Assembly: GCA_027624035.1 (NCBI GenBank)
Contig: JAQBUI010000038.1
Coordinates: 1 to 39,031, forward strand
Direction of reading: 5' to 3'
DNA: 39,031 nt
Origin: Pseudomonadota bacterium
Lineage (GTDB): Bacteria; Pseudomonadota; Gammaproteobacteria; Pseudomonadales; Azotimanducaceae
In this document: in pieces, positions 14,557-23,522 of the stretch
Layout: each line of letters begins with the position of its first letter
How positions within the stretch are numbered: position 1 is the stretch's first letter
Made by a program: the position numbers and the translations under genes
The notes under the pieces: model-generated
What the model saw: the letters and a program-made list of their open reading frames with translations, nothing else
What the model was told of the DNA's origin: nothing
Databases searched by the model: none

Positions 14557-16956
14557 CCGGCCTCCACGTCAGATTCGGCTGTATCCTGCCCCGGGCTCGC
14601 CGCGGACTCTTCATTGAGTCGCTCCAGGCATACCTGGAGGTGAGCGGCCATTCTCTTACCGGTCTGGTATCGCTTCTCGGGCTTCTTGCCGATGGCATTG
14701 TGGATCACCTTGCGGAGCGTCCCAGGGATATCCGGTTTGACTTTTTTGATGTCTATCGGCGGCTGATTGACAATGTTGTACATCAGCGTTGCCATTGAGT
14801 CGCCCTTGAACGGCAAATCACCACTGACCAGCTGGTACAGCACCACGCCCAGCGAAAAGAGGTCAGCCCGTCCGTCGACCTTCTTGCCCATGCATTGCTC
14901 CGGAGACATGTAATTGGGGGTTCCGAGCACGGTTCCCGTGCGGGTCTTACTGGAATCGGTGATTCTTGCGATGCCGAAGTCTGTGATCTTGATGGTCCCG
15001 GAATCGGGATCATACATGATATTCGACGGTTTGATGTCCCGGTGTACCACGTTCTGGGTATGGGCGTAATCGAGCGCCTCTGCCGCCCTGATTCCGATTT
15101 CAATGACGCTTGCAAGCGGCAGCAGGGAGTCTGCCTTGATGTGTCGATCCAGATCGTAGCCCTTGAGCAGTTCCATGGCGATATACGCCAGATCATGTTC
15201 CTCCCCTGCATCATAGATGGCGACGATGTTGGCATGATTGAGGCGCCCGGCTGATTCGGCTTCACGGAAGAAGCGTTCCTTGACCTCGACCAGTTCATCA
15301 TCGCCAAACTCCCGCGACAGTGCCATGGTCTTGATCGCCACCTGGCGATTGATCTTGGGGTCCTTGCCCAGATACACGATGCCCATCGCACCTTTGCCGA
15401 GTTCACTTTCGACCTGATACCGGCCCAGCATCGGCTTTTCGACACTGCCATCCTCATTGATGATGGTCGCGCCCAGTGTCGACTGGCCACCACCCATGAG
15501 TACCGCATCCTCCATGCTCTCACAGCGCTTGATCCGCTTTTCGATATCTCGGAAATCCTGGTCGGTCTCCGCAATGAATTCATAGGCAGACTGCGCCTTG
15601 TTGAATTGCCGGCGACGTTCGTAATCGAGGCCAAGGTTGTAGACAAGCTCAAACGTCTCGGCTTCGCGGGGACATCGTCTGAATTTCTCAAAGGCAGAAT
15701 CGAGCTGCCCCTGCCCCTGGTAAGCCAGCCCAAGCATTCTGTTACTCTCTGCAGAATCCGCAGCCGATACCGCCTGACGCTGCTCCGAAATGACATAGAA
15801 CCGCAGACTCATGACGAATACGGTCAAAAAGCCGGCAATCAGCGCATAGGACATGGAGATGACGAGCCCGGCGTAGATGTAAAGGGCGCTGATCGCCACG
15901 ATATAAACCAGAAATGCGGCCAAAGTTGCCAGCGCTCGCGCGCCCAGTGAACGAATGACGCCAGTCACGAGCAGCATCACCAGGAAAGCCAGGGTGAATC
16001 CAGCCTCGGCCATCACGCTGCCAGGGCGTAGCGGTGCCCCATTCAAGAGCGTTGAGATCGTGTCTGCAATGATCTCGACACCATATACCTGCCCCATCGG
16101 GGTATTGAATCGGTCATGGGTCACCTCCCAGGTATCGCCTACGAGGACTATCTTGTCCTCAAACACGTAGCGCCACTCGGCAGCTTCCTCCTCCGACACA
16201 TTCTCAAGGTCCAGCAGTTCGAGCGCCGAGAAACCGGACTGGCCCTCGCTCAGGTACTTGGTCCCCGGGTCTATCGCCGGGAAATCGATGTAAATGTCGC
16301 CAAATTGATCCAGAGGAATCGTCAGATCACCCATCAACAGATTGTCGCCATCAAGTACAGGCACGACATCCCAGTACATCGACAGGGCCTGGATGGCGAA
16401 CGGCCAGCCGTCGGTATTGGTGGTGATGTTTCGATGTACGCGGAGCCGGGACAGGTTATCGACGACCGCGCTGGTTGGATCGAGATTGGAATAACCGGTG
16501 ATGGCATGCTCACGAAGTACTGCAGTGGGGTAAGTCAGGCCCTTGAACTTGCCGTCTTCAAAGTTCGCATAGGAGACCAGCAGGACATTCCCGGCGCGGC
16601 TGAACATCTCCGCAGTCGGTTCATCCTCACCATAGGAACTCTTGAAGTCCATCAGGAAGTCAAGGGCAACTACCCGGGCTCCGAAGCCGGCAAGGATCGG
16701 CAATGCGGCCAAGGTCCGTGCGTCGAAACGGGAAACTGCCATATTCTTCATACAGCGCCTCATCCAGCGCCACGATGATGACTTCATCACGAAGACGGGT
16801 CAGTTGCTCGTCGCCCATCACCGAGCGGAAAATCTGGCGAAACGAGATCGTCTGATCTTCAAGCAACGAAAAGAGCTCGTACCGCTCTGCAGGAATCGTC
16901 AGCAGGAAGAACACCAGAGCAATCGCAACATCCCAGCGCTTTAGTGGATTTTTCAT
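14553..16956 (-). CDS. CHASE2-domain Ser/Thr protein kinase (Hanks type), with a frameshift near the 5' end
   Basis: Membrane sensor kinase. Start ATG at 16956 (MKNPLKRWDVAIALVFFLL) with AAGGA upstream. Order: helix 1, CHASE2 domain, three helices (FLVMLLVTGVIRSLGARA onward), a TPR-like segment (SNRMLGLAYQGQGQLDSAFE) and a C-terminal kinase domain with GKGAMG glycine loop, VAIK lysine, VVHRDIKPSN catalytic loop, ITDFGIARI and GTPNYMSPEQ. The frame breaks between about 16693 and 16703. Upstream frame reads RRTDLGRIA, downstream frame resumes at ILAGFGARVVALDF. Alignment with the paralogous cyclase sensor fits exactly if two bases are missing there. The rest, including all kinase residues, is intact. 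This could be a sequence error, a recent mutation or, less likely, recoding. Its stop overlaps the phosphatase start. Confidence 0.88.
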
Positions 16957-17119
16957 GTGAGGTCCTTCCAAGTGCCGCACGCCATTGCGCGATATGGCCG
17001 AACGCGACCAGGTGGTTTCACCCGATTTTGCGTCATCAGGCCCATGCATGTCTATTCCGCCACCATCCCAAATCTTGTATGCTCTTTGATCCACTCGATC
17101 AGCCCCCAAAAAACCAGCC

Positions 17120-17893
17120 ATGCTCACCGTCATTTCACCCGCCAAAACACTGGACTTCGAGACGCCACCAGCGACCCACAAACGGAGTACACCAGCACTG
17201 CTGGACCAATCCAGGCAGTTGGTGACGATCATGCGCAAGCAGCCCCCACAGGACCTTGGAAAGCTCATGGGGATCAGCTCGAAACTGGCACAACTCAACG
17301 CTGACCGGTTCAAGGACTGGAAGCCACCATTTAACCCCGCCAATGCAAAGCAGGCACTGCTGGCCTTTCGGGGAGATGTCTATCTGGGGCTGAGGGCAGA
17401 GGACTATACCGAGCGGGATTTCACTTTCGCTCAAAAGAACCTGCGAATTCTATCGGGCTTGTACGGTGTGCTTCGACCCCTGGACCTCATCCAGCCCTAC
17501 CGTTTGGAAATGGGGACCCGCATCAGCAACAAGCGCGGACCCGATCTCTATGCCTTCTGGGGTGATCGCATCACCCGGCAACTGACCGATGAATTGGCGA
17601 GCCACCGCAATAAGACACTTGTCAATCTTGCCTCCAACGAGTATTTCAAATCAGTTGATCCTGACCTGCTTCCAGCCCGACTGATCACGCCTGTGTTCAA
17701 GGATTACAGCAAAGGCACCTATAAGGTCATCAGCTTCTACGCAAAGAAGGCTCGCGGGCAGATGGCAAGTTACATTGTCTACAATCGCATCAATAAGCCT
17801 GAGGACCTCAAGGGTTTCGACATGGATGGCTACGGCTTCAATCAGGATCTGTCCTGTGACCAACAGTGGGTGTTTACCCGCCGCGCCAGCTAG
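17120..17893 (+). CDS. yaaA: Peroxide stress protein YaaA (DUF328)
   Basis: Cytoplasmic protein that in E. coli limits free iron and DNA damage during hydrogen peroxide stress, and has a DNA-binding fold. The 257 residues are full length. Typical blocks: MLTVISPAKTLDFETPP at the start, ALLAFRGDVYLGLRAEDY, NLRILSGLYGVLRPLDLIQP, YRLEMGT, LYAFWGDRIT, LVNLASNEYFKSVD, VISFYAKKARGQMASYIV and FDMDGYGFN near the end. No clear Shine-Dalgarno sequence lies before the ATG. It diverges from the CHASE2 kinase across 163 bp. Its TAG stop is in the same reading frame as the following NAD-kinase-like gene. Confidence 0.96.
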   Translation: MLTVISPAKTLDFETPPATHKRSTPALLDQSRQLVTIMRKQPPQDLGKLMGISSKLAQLNADRFKDWKPPFNPANAKQALLAFRGDVYLGLRAEDYTERDFTFAQKNLRILSGLYGVLRPLDLIQPYRLEMGTRISNKRGPDLYAFWGDRITRQLTDELASHRNKTLVNLASNEYFKSVDPDLLPARLITPVFKDYSKGTYKVISFYAKKARGQMASYIVYNRINKPEDLKGFDMDGYGFNQDLSCDQQWVFTRRAS

Positions 17894-17908
17894 CTGAGCC
17901 AGCTCCCT

Positions 17909-18925
17909 TTGCCACTTGCACCAACCCACATCGACGCAGGCGGTCAACTCGGCATCATCGTCAACCCCATGTCGGGACGCGACGTCCGGCGTGTCGCGGC
18001 ACGAGCCGGTACCAGTGCCCATATGGAAAAGCAGAATATCGTGACGCGGCTGGTACTGGGTGCATTGGACCAGGGCGTATCAATGATCCATCTTGCCAAT
18101 GAACCCTTTCGGATCAGCAGCCGGGCCGTAGAAACACTGCCTGAGCGCGGCCGAATCAACATGGTCGACGTCCCCATCAGCCATACTGATCGGGACACCG
18201 AGGCGGTCGCAACGGCGATGTGGGATGCCGGTTGTCGTATCTTCATCGTTCTGGGTGGCGATGGCACCTCCAGAATTGTCTCTCGAACACTCCGTGACGC
18301 AACGCTCCTGCCGGTTTCAACGGGTACAAACAACGTATTTCCCTACCAGATTGACGCGACCACCGCGGGACTGGCGGCAGGGCTCATCGCGACTGGCAAG
18401 CTGAATCCAGCAGACATTTGCGTGCGAGCCAAACAAATTCATGGGACGGATGCGCAAGGACACCAGGATATCGCCCTCATTGATGCGGTCATGCTGGCGG
18501 GCGATGATATCGGTAGCCTGCTGCCATTCCGTGCAGAACAGCTGCGCGACGTCGTGTTGACCCGGGCAGAACCCGCCTCCATCGGGGTGTCGCCCATCGG
18601 AGGATGCCTGATGCCCTGCCATCACGAGGATGATTTCGCGGTCTCACTAAGGTGTGGTGCACCGGCGATGCACACGGTCCGGGTACCTCTGTCGCCCGGC
18701 CTTCACGAGTCCGTCGACATCGTGGACTTCAGCCGAATTGCTCTGGGTCAGAAGCTCACATTGACCGGCCCCGGGGTCCTGGCTTTCGATGGCGACCGAA
18801 TCAAGTCCGTGGCTAAAGGCGAGCCTGTTAGCCTGCAGGTGCGCCGCGACGGCCCCTGGGTCATCGATGGCCTGAAAACCCTGAACATTGCTGCAGCTGA
18901 GGGTCTCATGGTCACATCCGCCTGA
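17909..18925 (+). CDS. NAD-kinase-superfamily protein (AcoX-like ATP-NAD kinase)
   Basis: Resembles the ATP-NAD kinase fold (PF01513) in the long AcoX-like branch. LGIIVNPMSGRDVRR forms the first strand and loop, and FIVLGGDGTSRIVSRTL carries the GGDGT motif of the family. STGTNNVFPYQIDATTAG matches the second nucleotide-binding segment. About 338 residues. The first usable start is TTG at 17909, just 15 bases past the yaaA stop and in the same frame; no ATG or GTG precedes the conserved N terminus and no Shine-Dalgarno sequence is evident. AcoX homologues usually sit in acetoin catabolism operons, but no such genes are here. Substrate and activity cannot be assigned; authentic NAD kinase activity is unproven. 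Confidence 0.8.
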   Translation: MPLAPTHIDAGGQLGIIVNPMSGRDVRRVAARAGTSAHMEKQNIVTRLVLGALDQGVSMIHLANEPFRISSRAVETLPERGRINMVDVPISHTDRDTEAVATAMWDAGCRIFIVLGGDGTSRIVSRTLRDATLLPVSTGTNNVFPYQIDATTAGLAAGLIATGKLNPADICVRAKQIHGTDAQGHQDIALIDAVMLAGDDIGSLLPFRAEQLRDVVLTRAEPASIGVSPIGGCLMPCHHEDDFAVSLRCGAPAMHTVRVPLSPGLHESVDIVDFSRIALGQKLTLTGPGVLAFDGDRIKSVAKGEPVSLQVRRDGPWVIDGLKTLNIAAAEGLMVTSA

Positions 18926-18977
18926 GTCACTCGTGTACAAGACCAATTCCTAGTATCCTTGGACCGAGCCGACACAG

Positions 18978-19976
18978 ATGATTGCCATGAGACATTTGAT
19001 TCCTGCCTTGTTGCTGCTGGCCGCGCCGCACGTCCTTTTCGCGGCTGAACAAACTGACACCACGCCTACAACGAAGACCCTCGTCTGGCCAGACGGAACT
19101 CGCTACGGGGGAGGCGTTGTCAACGACCAGCGAAGCGGCAAGGGCACCATTTTCTGGAAGGATGGCACGACCTTCGTCGGCGAGTTCAAGAACGACATGC
19201 GCAATGGACCGGGAACCATGACCATGCCCGATGGCACCGCCTATAACGGTGTATTTGAGGATGACCGACTCGTGCGGGCAACACAGGCTCCCGCAAACGT
19301 CGCCGATACGACGGGCCCGGACGATGTCATCCCGGCAGCCGCACGCACCGGCGGTGCCAGGGACAAGGCTGCCGCTGCGGAAACCGTCGTGACGCTGCCC
19401 CCGCAGCAAGCAGGCGAAAGCGGCCAGATGACTTCTGCGGCAAAGTCATCCGCAGCCACATCCGAACCCGAAGCGACGATCGTGATGCCACCGGTTACCG
19501 CCAGTCGTGGTGTCGACGATCGTGGTGTCGACGATCGTGGTGAACGCCGGGGTGTCGCGCAGGACAGTCCGGCAGATTTGGCCAGCGAGACGGCCGTCGA
19601 TACAACCGGTAGCGTCGTCGGCGACATCAGCGGCGATGTCGAGCGCCAAATCAAGAGTGCGATCGATCAATGGGGCCGCGCCTGGTCCGACCAGAACGTC
19701 CCTGCCTACCTGGCCAGTTATTCCAGCGAGTTTGAAGTCCCCGGGAACCTTAGCAGACGTGGCTGGGAGGCGCTCAGGCGAAGTCGTTTGACTCGTCCGA
19801 ACCGCATCAGTCTGAGCATCGAATACGACAGCTTCAGTGTTGTCAGACCAGACGTTGCCGACATCTATTTTCACCAGACCTATCGCTCTGATCTATACAG
19901 TGATGTCACCCGCAAGCGACTACGGCTGCAGAACGAACCGGGGGGCTGGAAAATCATTCAGGAGAAGAGTCTCTGA
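18978..19976 (+). CDS. Exported MORN-repeat protein with C-terminal NTF2-like domain
   Basis: Predicted periplasmic protein of 332 residues; ATG at 18978 or in-frame ATG at 18987. Signal peptide MRHLIPALLLLAAPHVLFA. Residues 35-100 hold about three MORN motifs (DGTRYGGGVVNDQRSGKG, DGTTFVGEFKNDMRNGPG, DGTAYNGVFEDDRL). A low-complexity Ala/Thr/Val-rich linker follows, containing an exact 15-bp DNA duplication that encodes GVDDR twice. The last 110 residues (IKSAIDQWGRAWSDQNVPAY, then FEVPGNLSRRGWEALRR and KRLRLQNEPGGWKIIQE) resemble the NTF2-like domain found at the end of some L,D-transpeptidases and related envelope proteins. No catalytic domain is present. MORN motifs often bind lipids or scaffold; function here is unknown. 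Confidence 0.75.
   Translation: MIAMRHLIPALLLLAAPHVLFAAEQTDTTPTTKTLVWPDGTRYGGGVVNDQRSGKGTIFWKDGTTFVGEFKNDMRNGPGTMTMPDGTAYNGVFEDDRLVRATQAPANVADTTGPDDVIPAAARTGGARDKAAAAETVVTLPPQQAGESGQMTSAAKSSAATSEPEATIVMPPVTASRGVDDRGVDDRGERRGVAQDSPADLASETAVDTTGSVVGDISGDVERQIKSAIDQWGRAWSDQNVPAYLASYSSEFEVPGNLSRRGWEALRRSRLTRPNRISLSIEYDSFSVVRPDVADIYFHQTYRSDLYSDVTRKRLRLQNEPGGWKIIQEKSL
19506..19542. repeat. In-frame 15-bp tandem duplication in the MORN gene
   Basis: CGTGGTGTCGACGAT is repeated exactly at 19506-19520 and 19521-19535, with a partial third copy to 19542. It adds five residues (RGVDD) per unit in the linker. Confidence 0.9.
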
Positions 19977-20021
19977 CACACCAGCAGGAAGACCTTGTCC
20001 ACAAGCCCGAAGGGATCCACC

Positions 20022-20810
20022 ATGGCAATCAGTCAACCTACCGTACCTGTGCCCGCAGCCACCATCCTGATGTTGCGAGAAGGCGATGATGGCATCGAAG
20101 TCTTTATGGTGGTCCGGCATCATCAGATTGACTTCGCCACCGGGGCACTCGTATTCCCCGGGGGCAAGGTCGAGGATGGCGACGTGAATGCGCGTGACTA
20201 TTGCGACGGCATCGGTGAAATCGACGACCTGGAATTGGGGCTTCAGGTCGGCGCAATCCGGGAGGCCTTTGAGGAATGCGGCATCCTGTTGGCGCGGGAT
20301 TCGGACACCGGCGCCCTGGTGAGTGGCCAGCGAGTCGCGGCACTCGAACCGTATCGCGACCAGTTGCATGGCGGCACGGTGAGTATTGACGACTTCCTCA
20401 GGGCCGAGAACCTCCGCCTCGCCTGTGATCTGCTACAGCCCTTTGCACACTGGGTCACCCCGGAGATGATGCCCAAGCGGTTCGACACCCGTTTCTACCT
20501 GGCTGTTGCGCCGAAGGACCATATTGCCGTCCACGATGGTCACGAATCAGTGGATTCCGTCTGGATTACACCAGCCGCGGCCCTTGAGGGCGCACGTCAG
20601 GGCCAGTATACCGTCATTTTTCCAACCCGCCTGAACGTTGAAATGCTGGCCACCAGCGCGTCCGTCAACGATGCGATCGCGGATGCCCGCAACCGGCCCA
20701 TCGTCTGCGTCACGCCCTGGACTGAATCACGGGAAGATGGCCGCTACATCTGCATCCCGAAAGAAGCTGGATACAATGTGTCGGAAGAACTGATGGCCGA
20801 TACCCGCTAG
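20022..20810 (+). CDS. NUDIX hydrolase (NUDT19-like)
   Basis: Cytoplasmic nucleoside-diphosphate-X hydrolase; the substrate may be a CoA derivative, by analogy with NUDT19/NUDT7, but this is not shown. The ATG at 20022 has AAGGGA upstream and begins MAISQPTVPVPAATILMLR; the longer TTG start at 19995 is less likely. The Nudix box is split by an insertion: FPGGKVEDGD, about 30 residues, then VGAIREAFEECGILLA, which supplies the REXXEE helix. This split box is typical of NUDT19-like proteins. The C-terminal half (HWVTPEMMPKRFDTRFYLA) is also characteristic. It converges on nqrF with 122 bp between the stops. Confidence 0.9.
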   Translation: MAISQPTVPVPAATILMLREGDDGIEVFMVVRHHQIDFATGALVFPGGKVEDGDVNARDYCDGIGEIDDLELGLQVGAIREAFEECGILLARDSDTGALVSGQRVAALEPYRDQLHGGTVSIDDFLRAENLRLACDLLQPFAHWVTPEMMPKRFDTRFYLAVAPKDHIAVHDGHESVDSVWITPAAALEGARQGQYTVIFPTRLNVEMLATSASVNDAIADARNRPIVCVTPWTESREDGRYICIPKEAGYNVSEELMADTR

Positions 20811-20901
20811 CCACGCTAGCCTTTCCCGTACCGATTCGCCCGCATCGCGCCCCGGGTACTGTCTATGGCGTGCGGCCCGGGAGACTGACCAGTCTACTAA
20901 G

Positions 20902-20922
20902 GCGTGCCTGAGACAGGCACGC
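20902..20922 (-). terminator. Hairpin downstream of nqrF
   Basis: A perfect 9-bp inverted repeat (GCGTGCCTG / CAGGCACGC, loop AGA) lies just past the nqrF stop and between convergent genes. A smaller hairpin AGACT/AGTCT is at 20882-20895. Neither has a long T-tract, so termination is plausible but unproven. Confidence 0.5.
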
Positions 20923-20932
20923 TCAGGGCTAG

Positions 20933-22156
20933 TTAGCCACCGAAATCATCCAGGAAGATGTTTTCGCGTTCAACGCCGAGGTCTTCCAGCATCTGAATGC
21001 AGGCCGAGTTCATCATGGGTGGCCCGCACATATAATACTCGCAGTCTTCCGGTGCCGGATGGCCTTTAAGGTACTCTTCAAACAGGACATTGTGGATGAA
21101 ACCGGTGTAGCCATTCCAATCCTTGAGATCACGGTCCGACAGCGCAATGTGCCACTCAAAATTGTCGTGCTCTTCGGCCAGTTTGTCGAACTCGTCGACG
21201 TAGAACAGTTCCCGCTGGTTTCGGCCGCCATACCAGAAGGTAATTTTGCGATCTGTATTGAGCCGGAGCAGTTGATCAAAGATGTGTGCACGCATCGGTG
21301 CCATCCCTGCGCCGCCACCGATAAACACCATCTCGGCGTCGGTCTCCTTGGCAAAGAACTCGCCAAATGGCCCGAAGATCGTGACCTTGTCGCCCGGCTT
21401 GAGCGTAAACAAATATGAAGACATCTTGCCCGGTGGGTAGCTGGTCCCCGGGGGTGGTGACGCGACCCGGATATTGAACTTCATGATGCCTTTTTCTTCC
21501 GGATAGTTGGCCATCGAGTAGGCTCGAATCGTGATGTCGTCCACCTTTGATTCGTTGTCAAATACCCCGAATTTCTCCCAGTCGGGCCGGTATTCTTCCT
21601 CGACGTCCATGTCCTTGTAGTGAATATGGTAGGGCGGGATCTCAAACTGAACATAGCCTCCAGCCCGAAAGTCCACTTCCTCGCCCTCCGGTAGTTTCAG
21701 CACCAGTTCCTTGATGAAGGTGGCAACGTTGTGGTTTGAGATCACCTCACATTCCCAGCGCTTGACTTCAAAGAACTCCGCCGGGACCTCAATCTTCAGG
21801 TCCTGCTTGACCGGTGTCTGGCAGGACAGCCGCCAGCCTTCTTTCGCTTCACCACGAGTAAAATGCCCTTCCTCGGTAGACAACATTGATCCGCCACCTT
21901 CGAGCACCTTACATCGGCACTGTGCACAGGTGCCGCCACCCCCACAGGCCGAAGAAAGAAAAATCCCCGCATCGGCAAGAGTAGAGAGCAGTTTGCCACC
22001 CGCAGGAGCACGAATAGACTTCTCTGGATCACCATTGATTTCAATGTTGACCTCGCCAGTACTGACCATCTGTTTGCGCGCAAACAGGATCACAAACACC
22101 ATCGCCATGATCGTGCCGGTGAACATGATCACACCTAATACAATTTCATTGCCCAT
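20933..22156 (-). CDS. nqrF: Na+-translocating NADH:quinone reductase subunit F
   Basis: Electron entry subunit of Na+-NQR: it oxidises NADH and passes electrons through FAD and a [2Fe-2S] cluster. The 407 residues include one N-terminal membrane helix ([20 protein letters not shown]), a ferredoxin-like domain with cluster ligands C71, C77, C80 and C112, an FAD domain with RAYSMAN, and an NADH domain with [19 protein letters not shown] and [10 protein letters not shown], ending in FLDDFGG as is usual. It is the last gene of the operon in this window, 51 bp after nqrE. The maturation genes apbE and nqrM, which often follow nqrF elsewhere, are not here. Confidence 0.97.
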   Translation of the reverse strand: MGNEIVLGVIMFTGTIMAMVFVILFARKQMVSTGEVNIEINGDPEKSIRAPAGGKLLSTLADAGIFLSSACGGGGTCAQCRCKVLEGGGSMLSTEEGHFTRGEAKEGWRLSCQTPVKQDLKIEVPAEFFEVKRWECEVISNHNVATFIKELVLKLPEGEEVDFRAGGYVQFEIPPYHIHYKDMDVEEEYRPDWEKFGVFDNESKVDDITIRAYSMANYPEEKGIMKFNIRVASPPPGTSYPPGKMSSYLFTLKPGDKVTIFGPFGEFFAKETDAEMVFIGGGAGMAPMRAHIFDQLLRLNTDRKITFWYGGRNQRELFYVDEFDKLAEEHDNFEWHIALSDRDLKDWNGYTGFIHNVLFEEYLKGHPAPEDCEYYMCGPPMMNSACIQMLEDLGVERENIFLDDFGG

Positions 22157-22207
22157 ATGACGGAACTACCTCTAGTGGCTTCTTACCAGCCGGCTCTCAA
22201 TGGCTTT

Positions 22208-22819
22208 CTACAGTGCAATGCCGCTGAACGACATGAATCCCAACGACATCAGACCCACGGTGATAAACGTAATGCCAAGCCCCCGCAGCCCTTCCGGAAT
22301 GTCGCTGTATTTGAGCTTTTCCCGAACCCCCGCCAGTACCACGATGGCAAGCGCCCATCCCACGCCGGCACCCAGACCATAGACAACGCTCTCTCCAAAG
22401 TCATAGTCCCTGCCGACCATGAACAGGCTGGCACCCAAAATCGCGCAGTTCACAGTGATCAACGGCAGGAACACCCCCAGCGCGTTGTACAGAGCCGGGA
22501 CATATTTATCGAGGAACATCTCCAGAATCTGAACCAGTGCAGCGATCACGCCGATGTAGGAGAGATAACCCAGAAAACTGAGATCAACATCCGGCAGCCC
22601 CGCCCAGGCCAGGGCGCCATCAGCCAGCAGGTAATGGAAGATCAGGTTGTTGACCGGAACCGTGATCGCCAGCACCACAATGACAGCAACGCCCAGACCA
22701 AAGGCCGTTTCGATCTTCTTCGAGATGGCAATGAAGGTACACATCCCCAGGAAGAAGGCGAGCGCCATGTTCTCAACGAACACCGCCTTCAGAAAGAGAC
22801 TCAGATAGTATTCAAACAT
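22208..22819 (-). CDS. nqrE: Na+-translocating NADH:quinone reductase subunit E
   Basis: Integral membrane subunit with six helices, related to RnfA. Together with NqrD it supplies the cysteines of an intramembrane iron-sulfur centre. The ATG at 22819 ([20 protein letters not shown]) is chosen from family alignment and GGGAG upstream; the upstream in-frame start at 22861 would overlap nqrD. Conserved Cys residues are in [10 protein letters not shown] and [11 protein letters not shown]. Length about 203 residues, the usual size. It lies 10 bp after the nqrD stop. Confidence 0.97.
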   Translation of the reverse strand: MFEYYLSLFLKAVFVENMALAFFLGMCTFIAISKKIETAFGLGVAVIVVLAITVPVNNLIFHYLLADGALAWAGLPDVDLSFLGYLSYIGVIAALVQILEMFLDKYVPALYNALGVFLPLITVNCAILGASLFMVGRDYDFGESVVYGLGAGVGWALAIVVLAGVREKLKYSDIPEGLRGLGITFITVGLMSLGFMSFSGIAL

Positions 22820-22829
22820 CACGAACTCC

Positions 22830-23489
22830 CTACGCTCTCGACAGAGCGGTGTGGTCGCCAATCACAAAATCGGCTTCCTCGACCTGTTCCGTCTTCCAGG
22901 CCCGCAGTGCCCAGATCAGCAGCCCGATAATGAAGAAAGCGCTGGGTGCGAGCAGCATGATCCCCATCGGGTTATACCAGCCACCGTTCGAGACCAGCGG
23001 CATGACCTCGACACCAAACAGGCTGCCCGAGCCAACCAGCTCCCGGATGGTAGCCACCAGCATCAGCACCAGACTGTAGCCAAGGCCATTGCCGATGCCA
23101 TCGATGAAACTGAGACCAGGTGGGTTCTGCATCGCAAAAGCCTCAGCCCGCCCCATGACGATACAGTTGGTAATGATGAGCCCCACGAACACAGTCAGTT
23201 TTTTACTGGTCTCATAGGCCACCGCTCCCAGCACCTGATCCACAATGATGACCAGCGACGCAATGATCGCCATCTGAACGATAATCCTGACACTACTGGG
23301 GATGATGTTGCGAATCATGGAGATAAAGAGGTTTGAAAATGCCGTCACCAGCGTCAGCGCAATGCACATCACGAGCGCCACGCTCATCTGCGTTGTGACC
23401 GCTAGTGCAGAACAGATCCCCAGAATCTGTAACCCGATCGGGTTGTTCTCGAAAACCGGGTTGTAGAGTACTTCCTTTACCTGGGACAT
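22830..23489 (-). CDS. nqrD: Na+-translocating NADH:quinone reductase subunit D
   Basis: Integral membrane subunit related to RnfE, paired with NqrE. The 219 residues contain six helices and the conserved blocks [37 protein letters not shown] and [20 protein letters not shown]. The Cys residues in LGICSALA and ITNCIVMGR match the iron-sulfur positions of the family. The ATG at 23489 begins [19 protein letters not shown]. Spacing to nqrC is 33 bp. Confidence 0.97.
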   Translation of the reverse strand: MSQVKEVLYNPVFENNPIGLQILGICSALAVTTQMSVALVMCIALTLVTAFSNLFISMIRNIIPSSVRIIVQMAIIASLVIIVDQVLGAVAYETSKKLTVFVGLIITNCIVMGRAEAFAMQNPPGLSFIDGIGNGLGYSLVLMLVATIRELVGSGSLFGVEVMPLVSNGGWYNPMGIMLLAPSAFFIIGLLIWALRAWKTEQVEEADFVIGDHTALSRA

Positions 23490-23522
23490 CGTCTCTCCTA
23501 TTTTTACCGTGACCGAGCGTGG

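Noticed and set aside
16690..16710. Programmed ribosomal frameshifting in the kinase gene
   Set aside because: No slippery heptamer or strong downstream structure is apparent at CGCATTGCCGATCC; a mutation or sequence error is simpler.
22157..22930. 257-codon plus-strand ORF opposite nqrE
   Set aside because: Composition is His/Gln/Arg-rich, as expected for the complement of a membrane-protein gene; nqrE is certain.
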